From: J014 sp964486055
GTDB lineage: Bacteria > Acidobacteriota > Blastocatellia > Pyrinomonadales > Pyrinomonadaceae
DNA length: 64,000 nt
Direction: 5' to 3'
Assembly: GCA_964486055.1 (NCBI GenBank)
Contig: CAZALE010000006.1
Location: 1-64,000, forward strand
Shown here: in pieces, positions 7,680 through 16,042 of the stretch
Layout: each line of letters starts with the position of its first letter
Position numbering within the stretch: the stretch's first letter is position 1
Position numbers and translations under genes: made by a program
Notes under the pieces: generated by a model
Told to the model about the DNA's origin: nothing
Database searches by the model: none
The model's input: the letters and a program-made list of their open reading frames with translations, nothing else

Positions 7680-8063
7680 ATGAGCTTCACATTGATAGAC
7701 CTTGGAAAAGAAGGATATGAATTCCGATCGAGTATATGGCAATGGAGGCCAGTTCTTCAAATAATTCGAAGCCTGGATTTACTCAGCATTTCGAAGATTC
7801 GCTTGATGGAGTCTAATGGCACAGGGGTGACCATAGAGGAACAAGAGGCACATCTGATAGGTAAGAAAATCTATGAAGAAATCTTGCCAAAACTGCAGCC
7901 TAATAAGAGAATGTTTGCGAATCTGACGATAACAGACGAACCAGATGACGGCACATTTTATAGAGATCCTGAGAATCAGTGGAGAAACTACTCTGTGAGT
8001 TATCAATGGCTTAAAGATTTTGCTGACTTCTGCTTGCAATCAAAAGGTTTCCGTATTTTCTGA
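7680..8063 (+). CDS. Hypothetical protein
   Basis: This 127-residue soluble protein has no recognised domain. It is acidic with many aromatic residues (SIWQWRPVLQIIRSLDLL, NQWRNYSVSYQWLKDFADF) and carries ANLTITDEPDDGTFYRD in the middle. There is no signal peptide or membrane segment. It probably forms a two-gene unit with the DUF445 gene, which starts 5 bases after its stop. A -10 box sits directly before ATG 7680, fitting a leaderless mRNA. Codon use looks like its neighbours. I cannot assign a function. Confidence 0.7.
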   Translation: MSFTLIDLGKEGYEFRSSIWQWRPVLQIIRSLDLLSISKIRLMESNGTGVTIEEQEAHLIGKKIYEEILPKLQPNKRMFANLTITDEPDDGTFYRDPENQWRNYSVSYQWLKDFADFCLQSKGFRIF

Positions 8064-8068
8064 GTTCC

Positions 8069-9667
8069 GTGGAAATAAATTTTAGAAGCATCTTAGAGAT
8101 AATTCTACTGGTTCTTTTTGCCACAGTTCATGGTTACATCGGAGCTTGGCTAGCCGTAAGAATGCTTTTTCGCCCTCGCTATCCGTTCAAATTGCTCGGC
8201 ATAACATTATTTCCCCAGGGTATGATACCAAGGCATCGCGATAGACTTGCGCAAGCCATCGGACGAGCAGTAGGAGGAGAATTAGTGTCCGAGGAAACCA
8301 TAATTCAGGAGTTGTTCGACAAAGGGTTTTTAAAAAAACGAATAAACACAACTCTACAGGAGTATTACCAAACATTATTCTCATCTGAAGCACCCTCAGT
8401 AATCGAAATATTGCCCACTAAAGTCCGCGAGCCACTGCTCGACGCTATTTTTTCTCTTCAAATAAAGATAAGTCTCTACGTAAGTGAATCGCTGAAAAGC
8501 CCAGAAGTGACGAAATCCGTGAACGATTTTGTATCGAAGAATGTGGATATACTTCTATCAAAAAGACTCTCTGAGACTTTCAAAGATGAAGAATTTCAAA
8601 TACTTGTGGAGTTCTTATCGGAAAGAATCAATAACTCTCTAAGGAATCCTTACTTCGAACGCAAAGTAAAGGAATTCGTTAGTAAACAGATAAATGAAAT
8701 ACTCACAACGAATCTTTGCCTCGAGGATATATTGACTCCGGAATCTATAGAATTGATAAAAAATAAAGCTGCTGAACAAGTTAAGCCAGTAATTCACCAA
8801 CTCGCAGAGATAGCCACAGCAGACAAAACGCGTCGTAAAATAGCCTCGATAATAAAGAAAGAGGTGAACAGCTATTATGAAAACCTCCCTTTTTTCAAGA
8901 AGATCTTTGTGTCAAGAGAGAATTTGCTTAAAGAGGTTGATAATTTAGTCAATGAGTCCCTCCCTAAGAGAATTGAAGAGACCCTTAATGATGATTCCTT
9001 TGCTGCTGAGGCTAAGACGTTTTTCATTACATCCATAGAGGCTGCGATAAAGCGTCCCCTAAGAGACTTACTGGGGAATATCTCAGAAGAAAATCTCAAA
9101 AGCATCCATGAGCAAGCTTCAAAAAGTATCTTACGATTACTGCAGAGCAACGACATGAAACTAGCAATCTCTAATTACCTACGGGAAATGATAACTAAAG
9201 TAAAACCTCATAGTCTCGATGCCATATTAAGGGTCGCTCACACCGAATCTAAAGATTTATTGAAAAGACAACTTTCAAGGACACTTTTAAGTGTCATGAG
9301 TAATGAGCAAGTATATTTTATCGTTGGCAGGCTTGTCTCAGAGCAAATAGAAAAATTATTGTCTCAACCTATTGGTAAAATGTCAGATTATCTATCGGAA
9401 AGTAAAATAAAGTTGTTTCTAGACAGCCTATCTGAGGCCATTTTAGATGCAGCAAGGCAACGCTTGCCGTCCATCATCAAAGAATTTAATGTAGGAGAGA
9501 TAGTAAAACAAAAAATAAATGCGTATCCAGTGGAAAAACTCGAGGAACTGGTTCTATCGGTTGCTAAAGAACATCTGAGAACCATTGAGCTTTTCGGTGC
9601 GCTATTCGGTTTCATTATAGGATTATTTCAGGCAATTTTATCCTACCTGTTTTTTGCAAAAAAATAG
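8069..9667 (+). CDS. DUF445 family membrane protein
   Basis: The 532-residue protein has a membrane helix at residues 8-30 followed by the DUF445 signature region (GAWLAVRMLFRPRYP, GMIPRHRDRLAQAIG, EETIIQELFDKGFL). A long helical, coiled body follows, and a second membrane helix lies near the end (LFGALFGFIIGLFQAIL). Both ends in the membrane with a large helical part between them is the family layout. Function is unproven, though an envelope role is usually suggested. The start is GTG at 8069, five bases after the preceding gene, implying translational coupling. The 3' end nearly touches the convergent NuiA-like gene. Confidence 0.85.
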   Translation: MEINFRSILEIILLVLFATVHGYIGAWLAVRMLFRPRYPFKLLGITLFPQGMIPRHRDRLAQAIGRAVGGELVSEETIIQELFDKGFLKKRINTTLQEYYQTLFSSEAPSVIEILPTKVREPLLDAIFSLQIKISLYVSESLKSPEVTKSVNDFVSKNVDILLSKRLSETFKDEEFQILVEFLSERINNSLRNPYFERKVKEFVSKQINEILTTNLCLEDILTPESIELIKNKAAEQVKPVIHQLAEIATADKTRRKIASIIKKEVNSYYENLPFFKKIFVSRENLLKEVDNLVNESLPKRIEETLNDDSFAAEAKTFFITSIEAAIKRPLRDLLGNISEENLKSIHEQASKSILRLLQSNDMKLAISNYLREMITKVKPHSLDAILRVAHTESKDLLKRQLSRTLLSVMSNEQVYFIVGRLVSEQIEKLLSQPIGKMSDYLSESKIKLFLDSLSEAILDAARQRLPSIIKEFNVGEIVKQKINAYPVEKLEELVLSVAKEHLRTIELFGALFGFIIGLFQAILSYLFFAKK

Positions 9668-9673
9668 CACGAC

Positions 9674-10096
9674 TCATGTTTCTACAGCCTTAGTCTTGAA
9701 ACCTATGATTTTTCCAGATCTACTGATCCCTACCACGTAGATGTCTATCTCGATTTTCCCTATTCTAAAAACCTTTAGATCACTTAAGTTTTGAAGAAGA
9801 AAATCTTTTAATTCTGAAAACCTTTTGGCCATCTTTTTCTCCTCTTCACCAAACCACTCTTTAATCTCAACTAATCTTTTAAAAAAACTATCAAAATCTC
9901 TCTCTTCAATTTTTGAGTGATCCGTTACTCCGATCTCTTCAGCGAAGTTTTCCTTCGTTAACTTCTCCACCTTTCCTCCAAAAAATGGCAGTATTTCGGC
10001 ATCGGTCTCGCTCATATAGTAAAGGCCACTACATAGCGATTTTATCCTTTCGAAAACCTCATTCTCTGTTTTTTCACTGGAATCCTTTTTCATCAT
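9674..10096 (-). CDS. NuiA-like nuclease A inhibitor family protein
   Basis: This 140-residue protein resembles the NuiA family, named after the Anabaena inhibitor of the sugar-non-specific nuclease NucA. Matching features are SGLYYMSETDAEILPF near residue 25, a Glu/Asp-rich middle with DSFFKRLVEIKEWFGEEE, and the ending DLKVFRIGKIEIDIYVVG with GFKTKAVET. AGGT precedes ATG. No nucA-type nuclease is in the window, so the partner is unknown, and many family members probably have other roles. It lies between the DUF445 gene and the DnaA-box region before dnaA, transcribed away from dnaA. Confidence 0.75.
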   Translation of the reverse strand: MMKKDSSEKTENEVFERIKSLCSGLYYMSETDAEILPFFGGKVEKLTKENFAEEIGVTDHSKIEERDFDSFFKRLVEIKEWFGEEEKKMAKRFSELKDFLLQNLSDLKVFRIGKIEIDIYVVGISRSGKIIGFKTKAVET

Positions 10097-10200
10097 ACCT
10101 CCAAAATAAAAACTCTATTCGAAAAAATAATATAACCCAAGAGCAAAAAATCCCTCGTCTTTCAGTGGTTTACAAAAAGGAAAAATTTTTGTAATAAACC

Positions 10201-10356
10201 TGTGGATTTTATCTTGAATTCACCTTCTTTTTGTGCTACTCTTTTTGCCGTTTCCGAAGATAGAAACTCTTGTAAGTTATTGAAAATAAAACACTTAAAG
10301 CAATAAATTAACTTTTAAGCTTTTGTTAATATGCCTGTGGAAAAACCTGTGGAAAA
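10201..10356 (-). promoter_or_regulatory. Three DnaA boxes upstream of dnaA
   Basis: TGTGGATTT (10201-10209) and two TGTGGAAAA copies 12 bases apart (10336-10344, 10348-10356) are minus-strand DnaA boxes of the TTWTCCACA type. Placed 148-300 bases before the dnaA start in AT-rich DNA, they suit autoregulation of dnaA or a second part of a bipartite origin. The rest of 10,097-10,503 holds nothing else I can name. Confidence 0.7.
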
Positions 10357-10503
10357 CTACAAAGCATTTTGAACAAATTTTGTTTCTAGTTGTTATGTTT
10401 GGATTTATGGGCAGTTAGTTTTATTGATTAATCAGTAAGTTTCAAAGCGGGTGCTTAAAGATTAGGATATGATCTTGGAAAATTTTTGAAAGGAGATGCT
10501 TCT

Positions 10504-11901
10504 ATGGAAGGAATAGCCGAGAAAGACAACCTTTGGGATAGCATTTTGAAAACTGTAAGAGAGCGTCTAAATCGGCAAACCTTCGATTCTTGGTTTCGCC
10601 CGATAAAATTCGAGGGTATAGACGAAAAAGGTAGAATCGTTTATCTAAAAACCAACCAAGTTAATAAGGAATGGATAGAACTTTACTATTCTGATCTGAT
10701 TAAACAAGTAATGAATGAAATGCGCCTCTCTAATTATCAGATAAAATGGGAGATAGAGGAGGAAAAACCTTTTGACGATTCAGAAAATTTCTTTTCATTT
10801 CAGGAGGAATCGAAAGTATCTACCGAGATAGGAAATGAATCATCCAAAGAATCGATTGCAGTTGATGCGGAGATAGTAAAGACATCATTAAATCCAAAAT
10901 ACACTTTTCAGACATTTGTTGTTGGTAAATGCAATGAGTTTGCTCATGCGGCAAGCCTTAGAGTTGCTGAAGCTCCAGGAAAAACCTACAATCCTCTGTT
11001 CATCTATGGCGGGGTTGGATTAGGAAAAACCCACTTAATGCATGCAATAGGTCATTTCATCAAAGAAAAAAATAATCAAATGAAAGTGGCATACATATCA
11101 GCAGAAAAATTCATGAATGAATTGATACAAGCCATCAGATACGATAGAACTCAGGTTTTTCGAGAAAAATATAGATCAATAGACGTACTACTGATAGATG
11201 ACATTCAATTTATAGCTGGAAAGGAGCGAACCCAAGAGGAGTTTTTCCATACGTTCAATACCTTACACAACAATCAGAAACAAATTGTTATCACTTCAGA
11301 TTGTCCTCCAAGGGAAATACCATCTCTAGAAGAACGTCTTCACTCAAGGTTCGAATGGGGATTAATTGCAGATATAGAACCCCCAGAACTGGAGACAAAA
11401 ATAGCAATATTGAAAAGAAAAGCTGATTTGGAAAACGTCCATCTGCCGGATGATGTCGCCTTCTATATCGCAAGCAAGGTAAAAAGTAACGTTCGAGAGC
11501 TTGAGGGAGCTCTGACACGACTGATAGCCATCTCCTCATTAAGGGGAAGACCAATCGACAAGTCTTTGGCACAAGACGCAATTAGAAACGTAGTAGGTTT
11601 AGAGGAATCCGACAATATCTCAATCGAAAAAATAGCAAAAATAGTGGCTTCACATTACAAATTAACAGTCGACGATCTGAAATCCAAAAATAACTCGAGA
11701 CACATAGCTTTTCCTAGACAAATAGCTATGTATCTTTGCAAAAAACTGACAAGAAGCAGTTTTCCAGAGATAGGAAAAGCATTCGGTGGTAAACATCACA
11801 CAACCGTGATGCATTCCGTGGAAAAAATAGAATCCATGGTCAATAACGACAGAAATTTCCACAAGGTCATTAATGACTTAATTGACTGTATATGCAAATA
11901 G
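10504..11901 (+). CDS. dnaA: Chromosomal replication initiator DnaA
   Basis: DnaA binds DnaA boxes and melts the origin when bound to ATP. I place the start at ATG 10504 (465 residues), because AAAGGAG ends about eight bases before it. A longer reading from TTG 10486 would put that ribosome site inside the gene. Domain I begins LWDSILKTVRERLNRQTF. The AAA+ core has Walker A (GGVGLGKTHLMHAIGH), Walker B (DVLLIDDIQFIAGKE) and the sensor region. Domain IV has the DnaA signature SRHIAFPRQIAMYLCKKLT and GGKHHTTVMHSVEKIE. dnaN follows after a box-rich gap. Confidence 0.98.
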   Translation: MEGIAEKDNLWDSILKTVRERLNRQTFDSWFRPIKFEGIDEKGRIVYLKTNQVNKEWIELYYSDLIKQVMNEMRLSNYQIKWEIEEEKPFDDSENFFSFQEESKVSTEIGNESSKESIAVDAEIVKTSLNPKYTFQTFVVGKCNEFAHAASLRVAEAPGKTYNPLFIYGGVGLGKTHLMHAIGHFIKEKNNQMKVAYISAEKFMNELIQAIRYDRTQVFREKYRSIDVLLIDDIQFIAGKERTQEEFFHTFNTLHNNQKQIVITSDCPPREIPSLEERLHSRFEWGLIADIEPPELETKIAILKRKADLENVHLPDDVAFYIASKVKSNVRELEGALTRLIAISSLRGRPIDKSLAQDAIRNVVGLEESDNISIEKIAKIVASHYKLTVDDLKSKNNSRHIAFPRQIAMYLCKKLTRSSFPEIGKAFGGKHHTTVMHSVEKIESMVNNDRNFHKVINDLIDCICK

Positions 11902-11923
11902 TTACGCTTTTTCTTTTGGAAAG

Positions 11924-12175
11924 TTTTCCACAGATATAAATCTTTAAATTGAATCGTTAAATGATGTATTTAAAAAACTTAAGTAAAAATTTTCCACATT
12001 TCCACAATGAGATTAAAAATTACCCTGTGGATTTATGTGGAAAAATTTTTTAAGATGAAAAGAATTCACAGATGATAGACGATTTCCACAAGAATTTCAA
12101 AGTTTTCCACAGTGGTATGTGGATGTTTTTCTGTCCTATTTTCAGCAGGATACATAACTTTTCCACATTTCCACA
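11924..12175. other. oriC: Probable replication origin (oriC), dnaA-dnaN intergenic
   Basis: The 364-base gap holds ten DnaA-box-like nonamers. Plus strand: TTTTCCACA at 11924, 11990, 12103 and 12159; ATTTCCACA at 11998, 12082 and 12167. Minus strand: AAATCCACA at 12026-12034, TTTTCCACA at 12036-12044 and the weaker ACATCCACA at 12118-12126. Two pairs share a base and are spaced exactly 8 (11990/11998 and 12159/12167). The flanks are very AT-rich and could serve as the unwinding element. Position between dnaA and dnaN is the commonest oriC site. Strand-skew analysis would settle it. Confidence 0.87.
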
Positions 12176-12265
12176 GTTACTAATACTACTTCTGAAAATA
12201 TATAAATTTTTAGTAAAACAGTAAGAGTAAAAGTTCAGCCGGAATTTTTTGAAGGGAGAAAGATT

Positions 12266-13432
12266 ATGAAATTCGTAGTAAACCAAGAAAGTTTCAAAGA
12301 GGAATTAGGATTTGTTCAAGGAGTCGTAGAGAAAAGGTCTGCTATACCTGTTTTGTCGGGTGTTTTAATAAAATCAATTGGAAAAGACAGAATCAGATTG
12401 ATCGCTACTGATTATGACACATCTTTGATTACGACCATCTCTGCTGAAGTATTAGAGGAAGGCAGTATATGTCTTCCAGGTAAGAAACTTTTCGACATAA
12501 TTCGACTTTTAGACCCAGGAAATGTAACTTTCACAAAGAAAGGCGATGAATTAGTTCAGATTGAAAGTGGAAGATCTTCTTTTAGATTAATTGATTACAG
12601 TGAGGACTCTTTTCCAGAGGTTCCCGCAGTGCCTGAATTAACTTCAACTATTGATTGTTCATCTTTAGCCTTGTTTATTCAGATGACTAGTTTTGCTATT
12701 ACTCAAGAGCAAATAAGATACACTTTGTCAGGGGCAAAATTTGAGTCAAAAGCTGGTAAAGTGCGTATGGTAACAACTGATGGTCACCGGCTTGCGCTTA
12801 TAGAGAAAGACATTTCGGCATCCAATGATGTAAATTTCGATATTCTGATTCCTAAAAAGGCGTTGAGCGAGCTTTCTAAATTAGCTAAGGAAGAGGGGAT
12901 TTGTAGATTTGGCGAGGATCAAAATCTCTTGTATTTCCAGATTGGAGAAAGATCATTGATCGTTAGAAAATTAGCTGGGCAGTTTCCAAACTATGAGATG
13001 GTTATTCCTAAGACTGATTTGACTGCGGCGGAGTTCGATGCAAATGAGATGAAATCTGCGATTAGAAGAGTCAGCCTAATGGCCGATGAAAGAAATAAGA
13101 CTGTTAAATTGACACTTGATAAAAATTCAATAGAGATTGAATCTGAAACACAAGGTGAAGGAGCAGGATATGAGACCATATCGGCTGATTATGATGGGCA
13201 GAGAATTTCTATCGGATTTAATGCTCAATATCTTCAGGATTTTCTGAATGTCGTATCAGCCCCTTCATCGGCTTCGGTTGAAAAAGAGACTGAAGGTGAC
13301 AAAGCTAAAGCGCGGGTGAATTCTACTAGGATTAAATTTGAATTCAAGGATAGCCACGCACAAGCTCTTATGAAACCTCTTGGAGAAAGGGACTATAACT
13401 ACATGTACATAATCATGCCGATCAGATTATAG
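12266..13432 (+). CDS. dnaN: DNA polymerase III beta sliding clamp
   Basis: The beta clamp (388 residues) is a dimeric ring tethering the replicative polymerase to DNA. Recognisable elements are KRSAIPVLSGVLI near residue 28, TDYDTSLITTISA, the middle-domain MVTTDGHRLALIEKD and the C-terminal YIIMPIRL, which matches the usual ending YVVMPMRL. Length is about 15 residues above the usual 366-375, mainly from a charged insert near residue 335 (ASVEKETEGDKAKARVN). GAAGGGAG precedes ATG 12266. A terminator follows, so recF is not co-transcribed. Confidence 0.97.
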   Translation: MKFVVNQESFKEELGFVQGVVEKRSAIPVLSGVLIKSIGKDRIRLIATDYDTSLITTISAEVLEEGSICLPGKKLFDIIRLLDPGNVTFTKKGDELVQIESGRSSFRLIDYSEDSFPEVPAVPELTSTIDCSSLALFIQMTSFAITQEQIRYTLSGAKFESKAGKVRMVTTDGHRLALIEKDISASNDVNFDILIPKKALSELSKLAKEEGICRFGEDQNLLYFQIGERSLIVRKLAGQFPNYEMVIPKTDLTAAEFDANEMKSAIRRVSLMADERNKTVKLTLDKNSIEIESETQGEGAGYETISADYDGQRISIGFNAQYLQDFLNVVSAPSSASVEKETEGDKAKARVNSTRIKFEFKDSHAQALMKPLGERDYNYMYIIMPIRL

Positions 13433-13477
13433 TCTGAAAAACACTCAAGGTTTTTACCTTATAGAACGAGTGAGGTG

Positions 13478-13517
13478 AAAGACGGCGGATCAAAAGTGAA
13501 TCCACCGTCTTTATTTT
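13478..13517 (+). terminator. Rho-independent terminator after dnaN
   Basis: AAAGACGGCGGAT (13478-13490) pairs with ATCCACCGTCTTT, with a single C-A mismatch, and a T-rich tail follows. It closes the dnaN transcript before the convergent pyrophosphatase gene. Confidence 0.85.
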
Positions 13518-13535
13518 TATGAGTGAAGAATGGAT

Positions 13536-15713
13536 TTAAATGAAGAAAGGAGCTAGGACCAAAGTAACCGTTGAGAGCAGTTTTATGAGCACGTGTAGGC
13601 TTGGGCCTGCTGTATCTTTGAATGGATCTCCGACAGTATCGCCAACGACTGCCGCCTTGTGAGCATCACTTCCCTTTCCACCATATTCTCCAGATTCGAT
13701 GAATTTTTTAGCATTATCCCAAGCTCCACCGCCATTGTTGAGAAATAATGCCATCAAAATACCTACTATGGTTGCTACCATCAAGAATCCAGCAACTCCC
13801 TCGGCTCCTGTCGCAGAGTTACTAGCCTTGCTTCCTCCTAATGAATTGTAAAGTAAGCGGAATATTATTCCGACAGCTATTGGCATTCCAACAGCCAAGA
13901 TGCCGGGAAGTATCATTTGTTTCAATGCTCCTCGTGTAACTATATCAACTGTTCTACCATAATTCGGCAAGGCCTTTCCCTTTAGAATGTCAGGATTTTC
14001 CTTGAACTGATTTCTTACATCCTCGATAACAACCTGTGCTGCTTTACCTACTGCTCTGATTGCTAGTGAGGAAAATAGCAAGACTAACATTGCTCCTAGC
14101 ATTGCACAGACGAAAACAGCTGGTTTTGACAGATTAACAGAATCTAGGTAAAGGCCATAATGTTTTACTTCATCTAGATAAGCAGAAAAAAGTAGAAATG
14201 CGGCTAAGGCTGCTGATCCCACGGCATAACCCTTAGTTAGGGCTTTGGTTGTATTGCCAACAGCATCTAGTTTATCAGTTTTTTCCCTTACAGAATCGGG
14301 TTGATTGGACATTTCGACTATTCCACCAGCATTGTCTGTAATTGGACCGAATGTGTCCATAGCTAGGACATATCCGGCAGTTCCGAGCATGCCCATGGTT
14401 GCTAAGGCAGTCCCGAATAATCCGGCGTCCTTAAGTCCAGAGGCCTCGGCTATGTAGTACGAGGCAATCAAAGCTACCGAGATAACTAAGACAGGAATTG
14501 CTACGCACTCCATACCTACCGCTATTCCACTTATGATGTTCGTAGCAGGTCCTGTAGTTGAAGCTCGCGCAATCTCCTTAACGGGACGATAATCAGACTC
14601 TGTGTAATAACGGGTTATAAAAAGAAAAGCTACTGATGTTAATAGACCGATTATTCCGCATGCCCAGAAAAATAACCATGCATTTGGAGCCTTAGGAGTA
14701 TTTAGCAGAAAATAACAAACCACGCCAAAAATGATTACTCCTAATATGGCAGTGACGTAATAGCCTAAATTCAGGGCTTTCATGGGATTATCCGTGTCTT
14801 CCTTTGTCTTTACAATCATTACGCCGATTATGGAAGCTATCATGCATAAGGCCGAAACAACCAGAGGAAACAAAATAACACCTAGCTGTTGAGATGGAGC
14901 GAACATAGATGAATTAGTAGAAAATAATGTAGCACCTAAAATCAGCGCTCCTATATTTTCGGCTGCTGTGGATTCAAACAAGTCAGCGCCACGTCCTGCG
15001 CAATCACCGACATTATCTCCTACCAAATCTGCAATAACCGCAGGATTTCTTGGATCGTCCTCTGGAATGCCAGCTTCGACCTTACCGACTAAGTCAGCAC
15101 CAACGTCTGCTGCTTTCGTATAGATTCCACCGCCAAGCTGGGCAAAAAGAGCCACAAATGATGCTCCGAAACCAAAGCCTACTATCATGAGTGGGACTTT
15201 CTCCGCTGGAACACCGCTTATTTGTTTTACAAGTAGGAATAAAAGACTTATACCTAGAAGACACATTGCAACGACAAATAATCCGGCAACTGCACCGCCT
15301 CGCAACGCTATCTGTAAAGCTTTGTTTAAGCTAGATGTGGCAGCAGAAGCTGTTCTAATGTTCGCTCTTATCGATGACCACATACCGACATATCCGGCAA
15401 TTGCTGAACAGATTGCACCAAATATAAATGAAGCAACGGTCCATATTGCTAACCATAAAGGCTCTACAGGATCAGCCGAGCTTTTCTCACGTAAAAACGC
15501 ATATAAAATGAAAAGCAAGGCGGCTACAGCGATTGCAAGTACAGCAATCGTCTTATTTTGCCTTCTCAAGAAGGCTTCTGCACCTTCTTTGATGGCGCCT
15601 GAAATTTTCTGCATTTCTTGCGTGCCGGTGTCGTTCTTTAATACGCTTCTTAATAACACCAACGCAAAGCCTATTACTATTATGCTGATAATCAGAACTA
15701 ACCAGAGTTCCAC
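13536..15713 (-). CDS. hppA: Membrane-bound proton-pumping pyrophosphatase (K+-independent type)
   Basis: This 725-residue integral membrane protein couples pyrophosphate hydrolysis to ion pumping. The substrate-binding segment DVGADLVGKVEAGIPEDDPR, then DLVGDNVGDCAGRGADLFES and the C-terminal GDTVGDPFKDTAGP are intact. In the determinant stretch GNTTKALTKGYAVGSA, Lys replaces the Ala found in K+-dependent enzymes and Thr follows three residues later. This marks the K+-independent class, whose known members pump protons. About 16 membrane helices are expected. The start is GTG with AGAGGTG upstream. It probably recycles biosynthetic pyrophosphate while energising the membrane. Confidence 0.95.
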   Translation of the reverse strand: MELWLVLIISIIVIGFALVLLRSVLKNDTGTQEMQKISGAIKEGAEAFLRRQNKTIAVLAIAVAALLFILYAFLREKSSADPVEPLWLAIWTVASFIFGAICSAIAGYVGMWSSIRANIRTASAATSSLNKALQIALRGGAVAGLFVVAMCLLGISLLFLLVKQISGVPAEKVPLMIVGFGFGASFVALFAQLGGGIYTKAADVGADLVGKVEAGIPEDDPRNPAVIADLVGDNVGDCAGRGADLFESTAAENIGALILGATLFSTNSSMFAPSQQLGVILFPLVVSALCMIASIIGVMIVKTKEDTDNPMKALNLGYYVTAILGVIIFGVVCYFLLNTPKAPNAWLFFWACGIIGLLTSVAFLFITRYYTESDYRPVKEIARASTTGPATNIISGIAVGMECVAIPVLVISVALIASYYIAEASGLKDAGLFGTALATMGMLGTAGYVLAMDTFGPITDNAGGIVEMSNQPDSVREKTDKLDAVGNTTKALTKGYAVGSAALAAFLLFSAYLDEVKHYGLYLDSVNLSKPAVFVCAMLGAMLVLLFSSLAIRAVGKAAQVVIEDVRNQFKENPDILKGKALPNYGRTVDIVTRGALKQMILPGILAVGMPIAVGIIFRLLYNSLGGSKASNSATGAEGVAGFLMVATIVGILMALFLNNGGGAWDNAKKFIESGEYGGKGSDAHKAAVVGDTVGDPFKDTAGPSLHVLIKLLSTVTLVLAPFFI

Positions 15714-15945
15714 TTTCTTTTACACCTCTCACTTGATTAAATTTCGAAACGAAAGCGTAATTATTGCCGATTTTGGCATTACTTTGCAACTCAAGACATA
15801 ACAAGACTTTAAGTTTTTGCCTGATGAGCCATCTTTTGAAATCCATGGTCTTAGGAAAATTTTGTTAGGTCAAGATTCTGCGAAATTTTGGAGATCTTTT
15901 TATGGTCGAGAGACATGAATCTACTGCTTTTTATCGAGAAATTTC

Positions 15946-15974
15946 TTGAAACACAAAACATATTCCCATATAAT
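15946..15974 (+). promoter_or_regulatory. Strong promoter of the fused Fe-S/NrfD gene
   Basis: TTGAAA (15946-15951), a 17-base spacer and a perfect TATAAT (15969-15974) precede the gene by 68 bases. The rest of 15,714-16,042, upstream of both this gene and hppA, shows nothing else clear. Confidence 0.7.
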
Positions 15975-16042
15975 TAACCAAGCAAATATCAGCCAACAGG
16001 GATTGTAAGAATCTGTATTTGTAGGGTTTTGAGGAGACTTTT

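Noticed and set aside
10486..10503. TTG start for dnaA
   Set aside because: The ribosome binding site AAAGGAG lies inside this extension and serves ATG 10504.
15187..15801. Plus-strand open frame of 204 codons over hppA
   Set aside because: It is the antisense shadow of a strongly conserved membrane protein gene and has no motif of its own.
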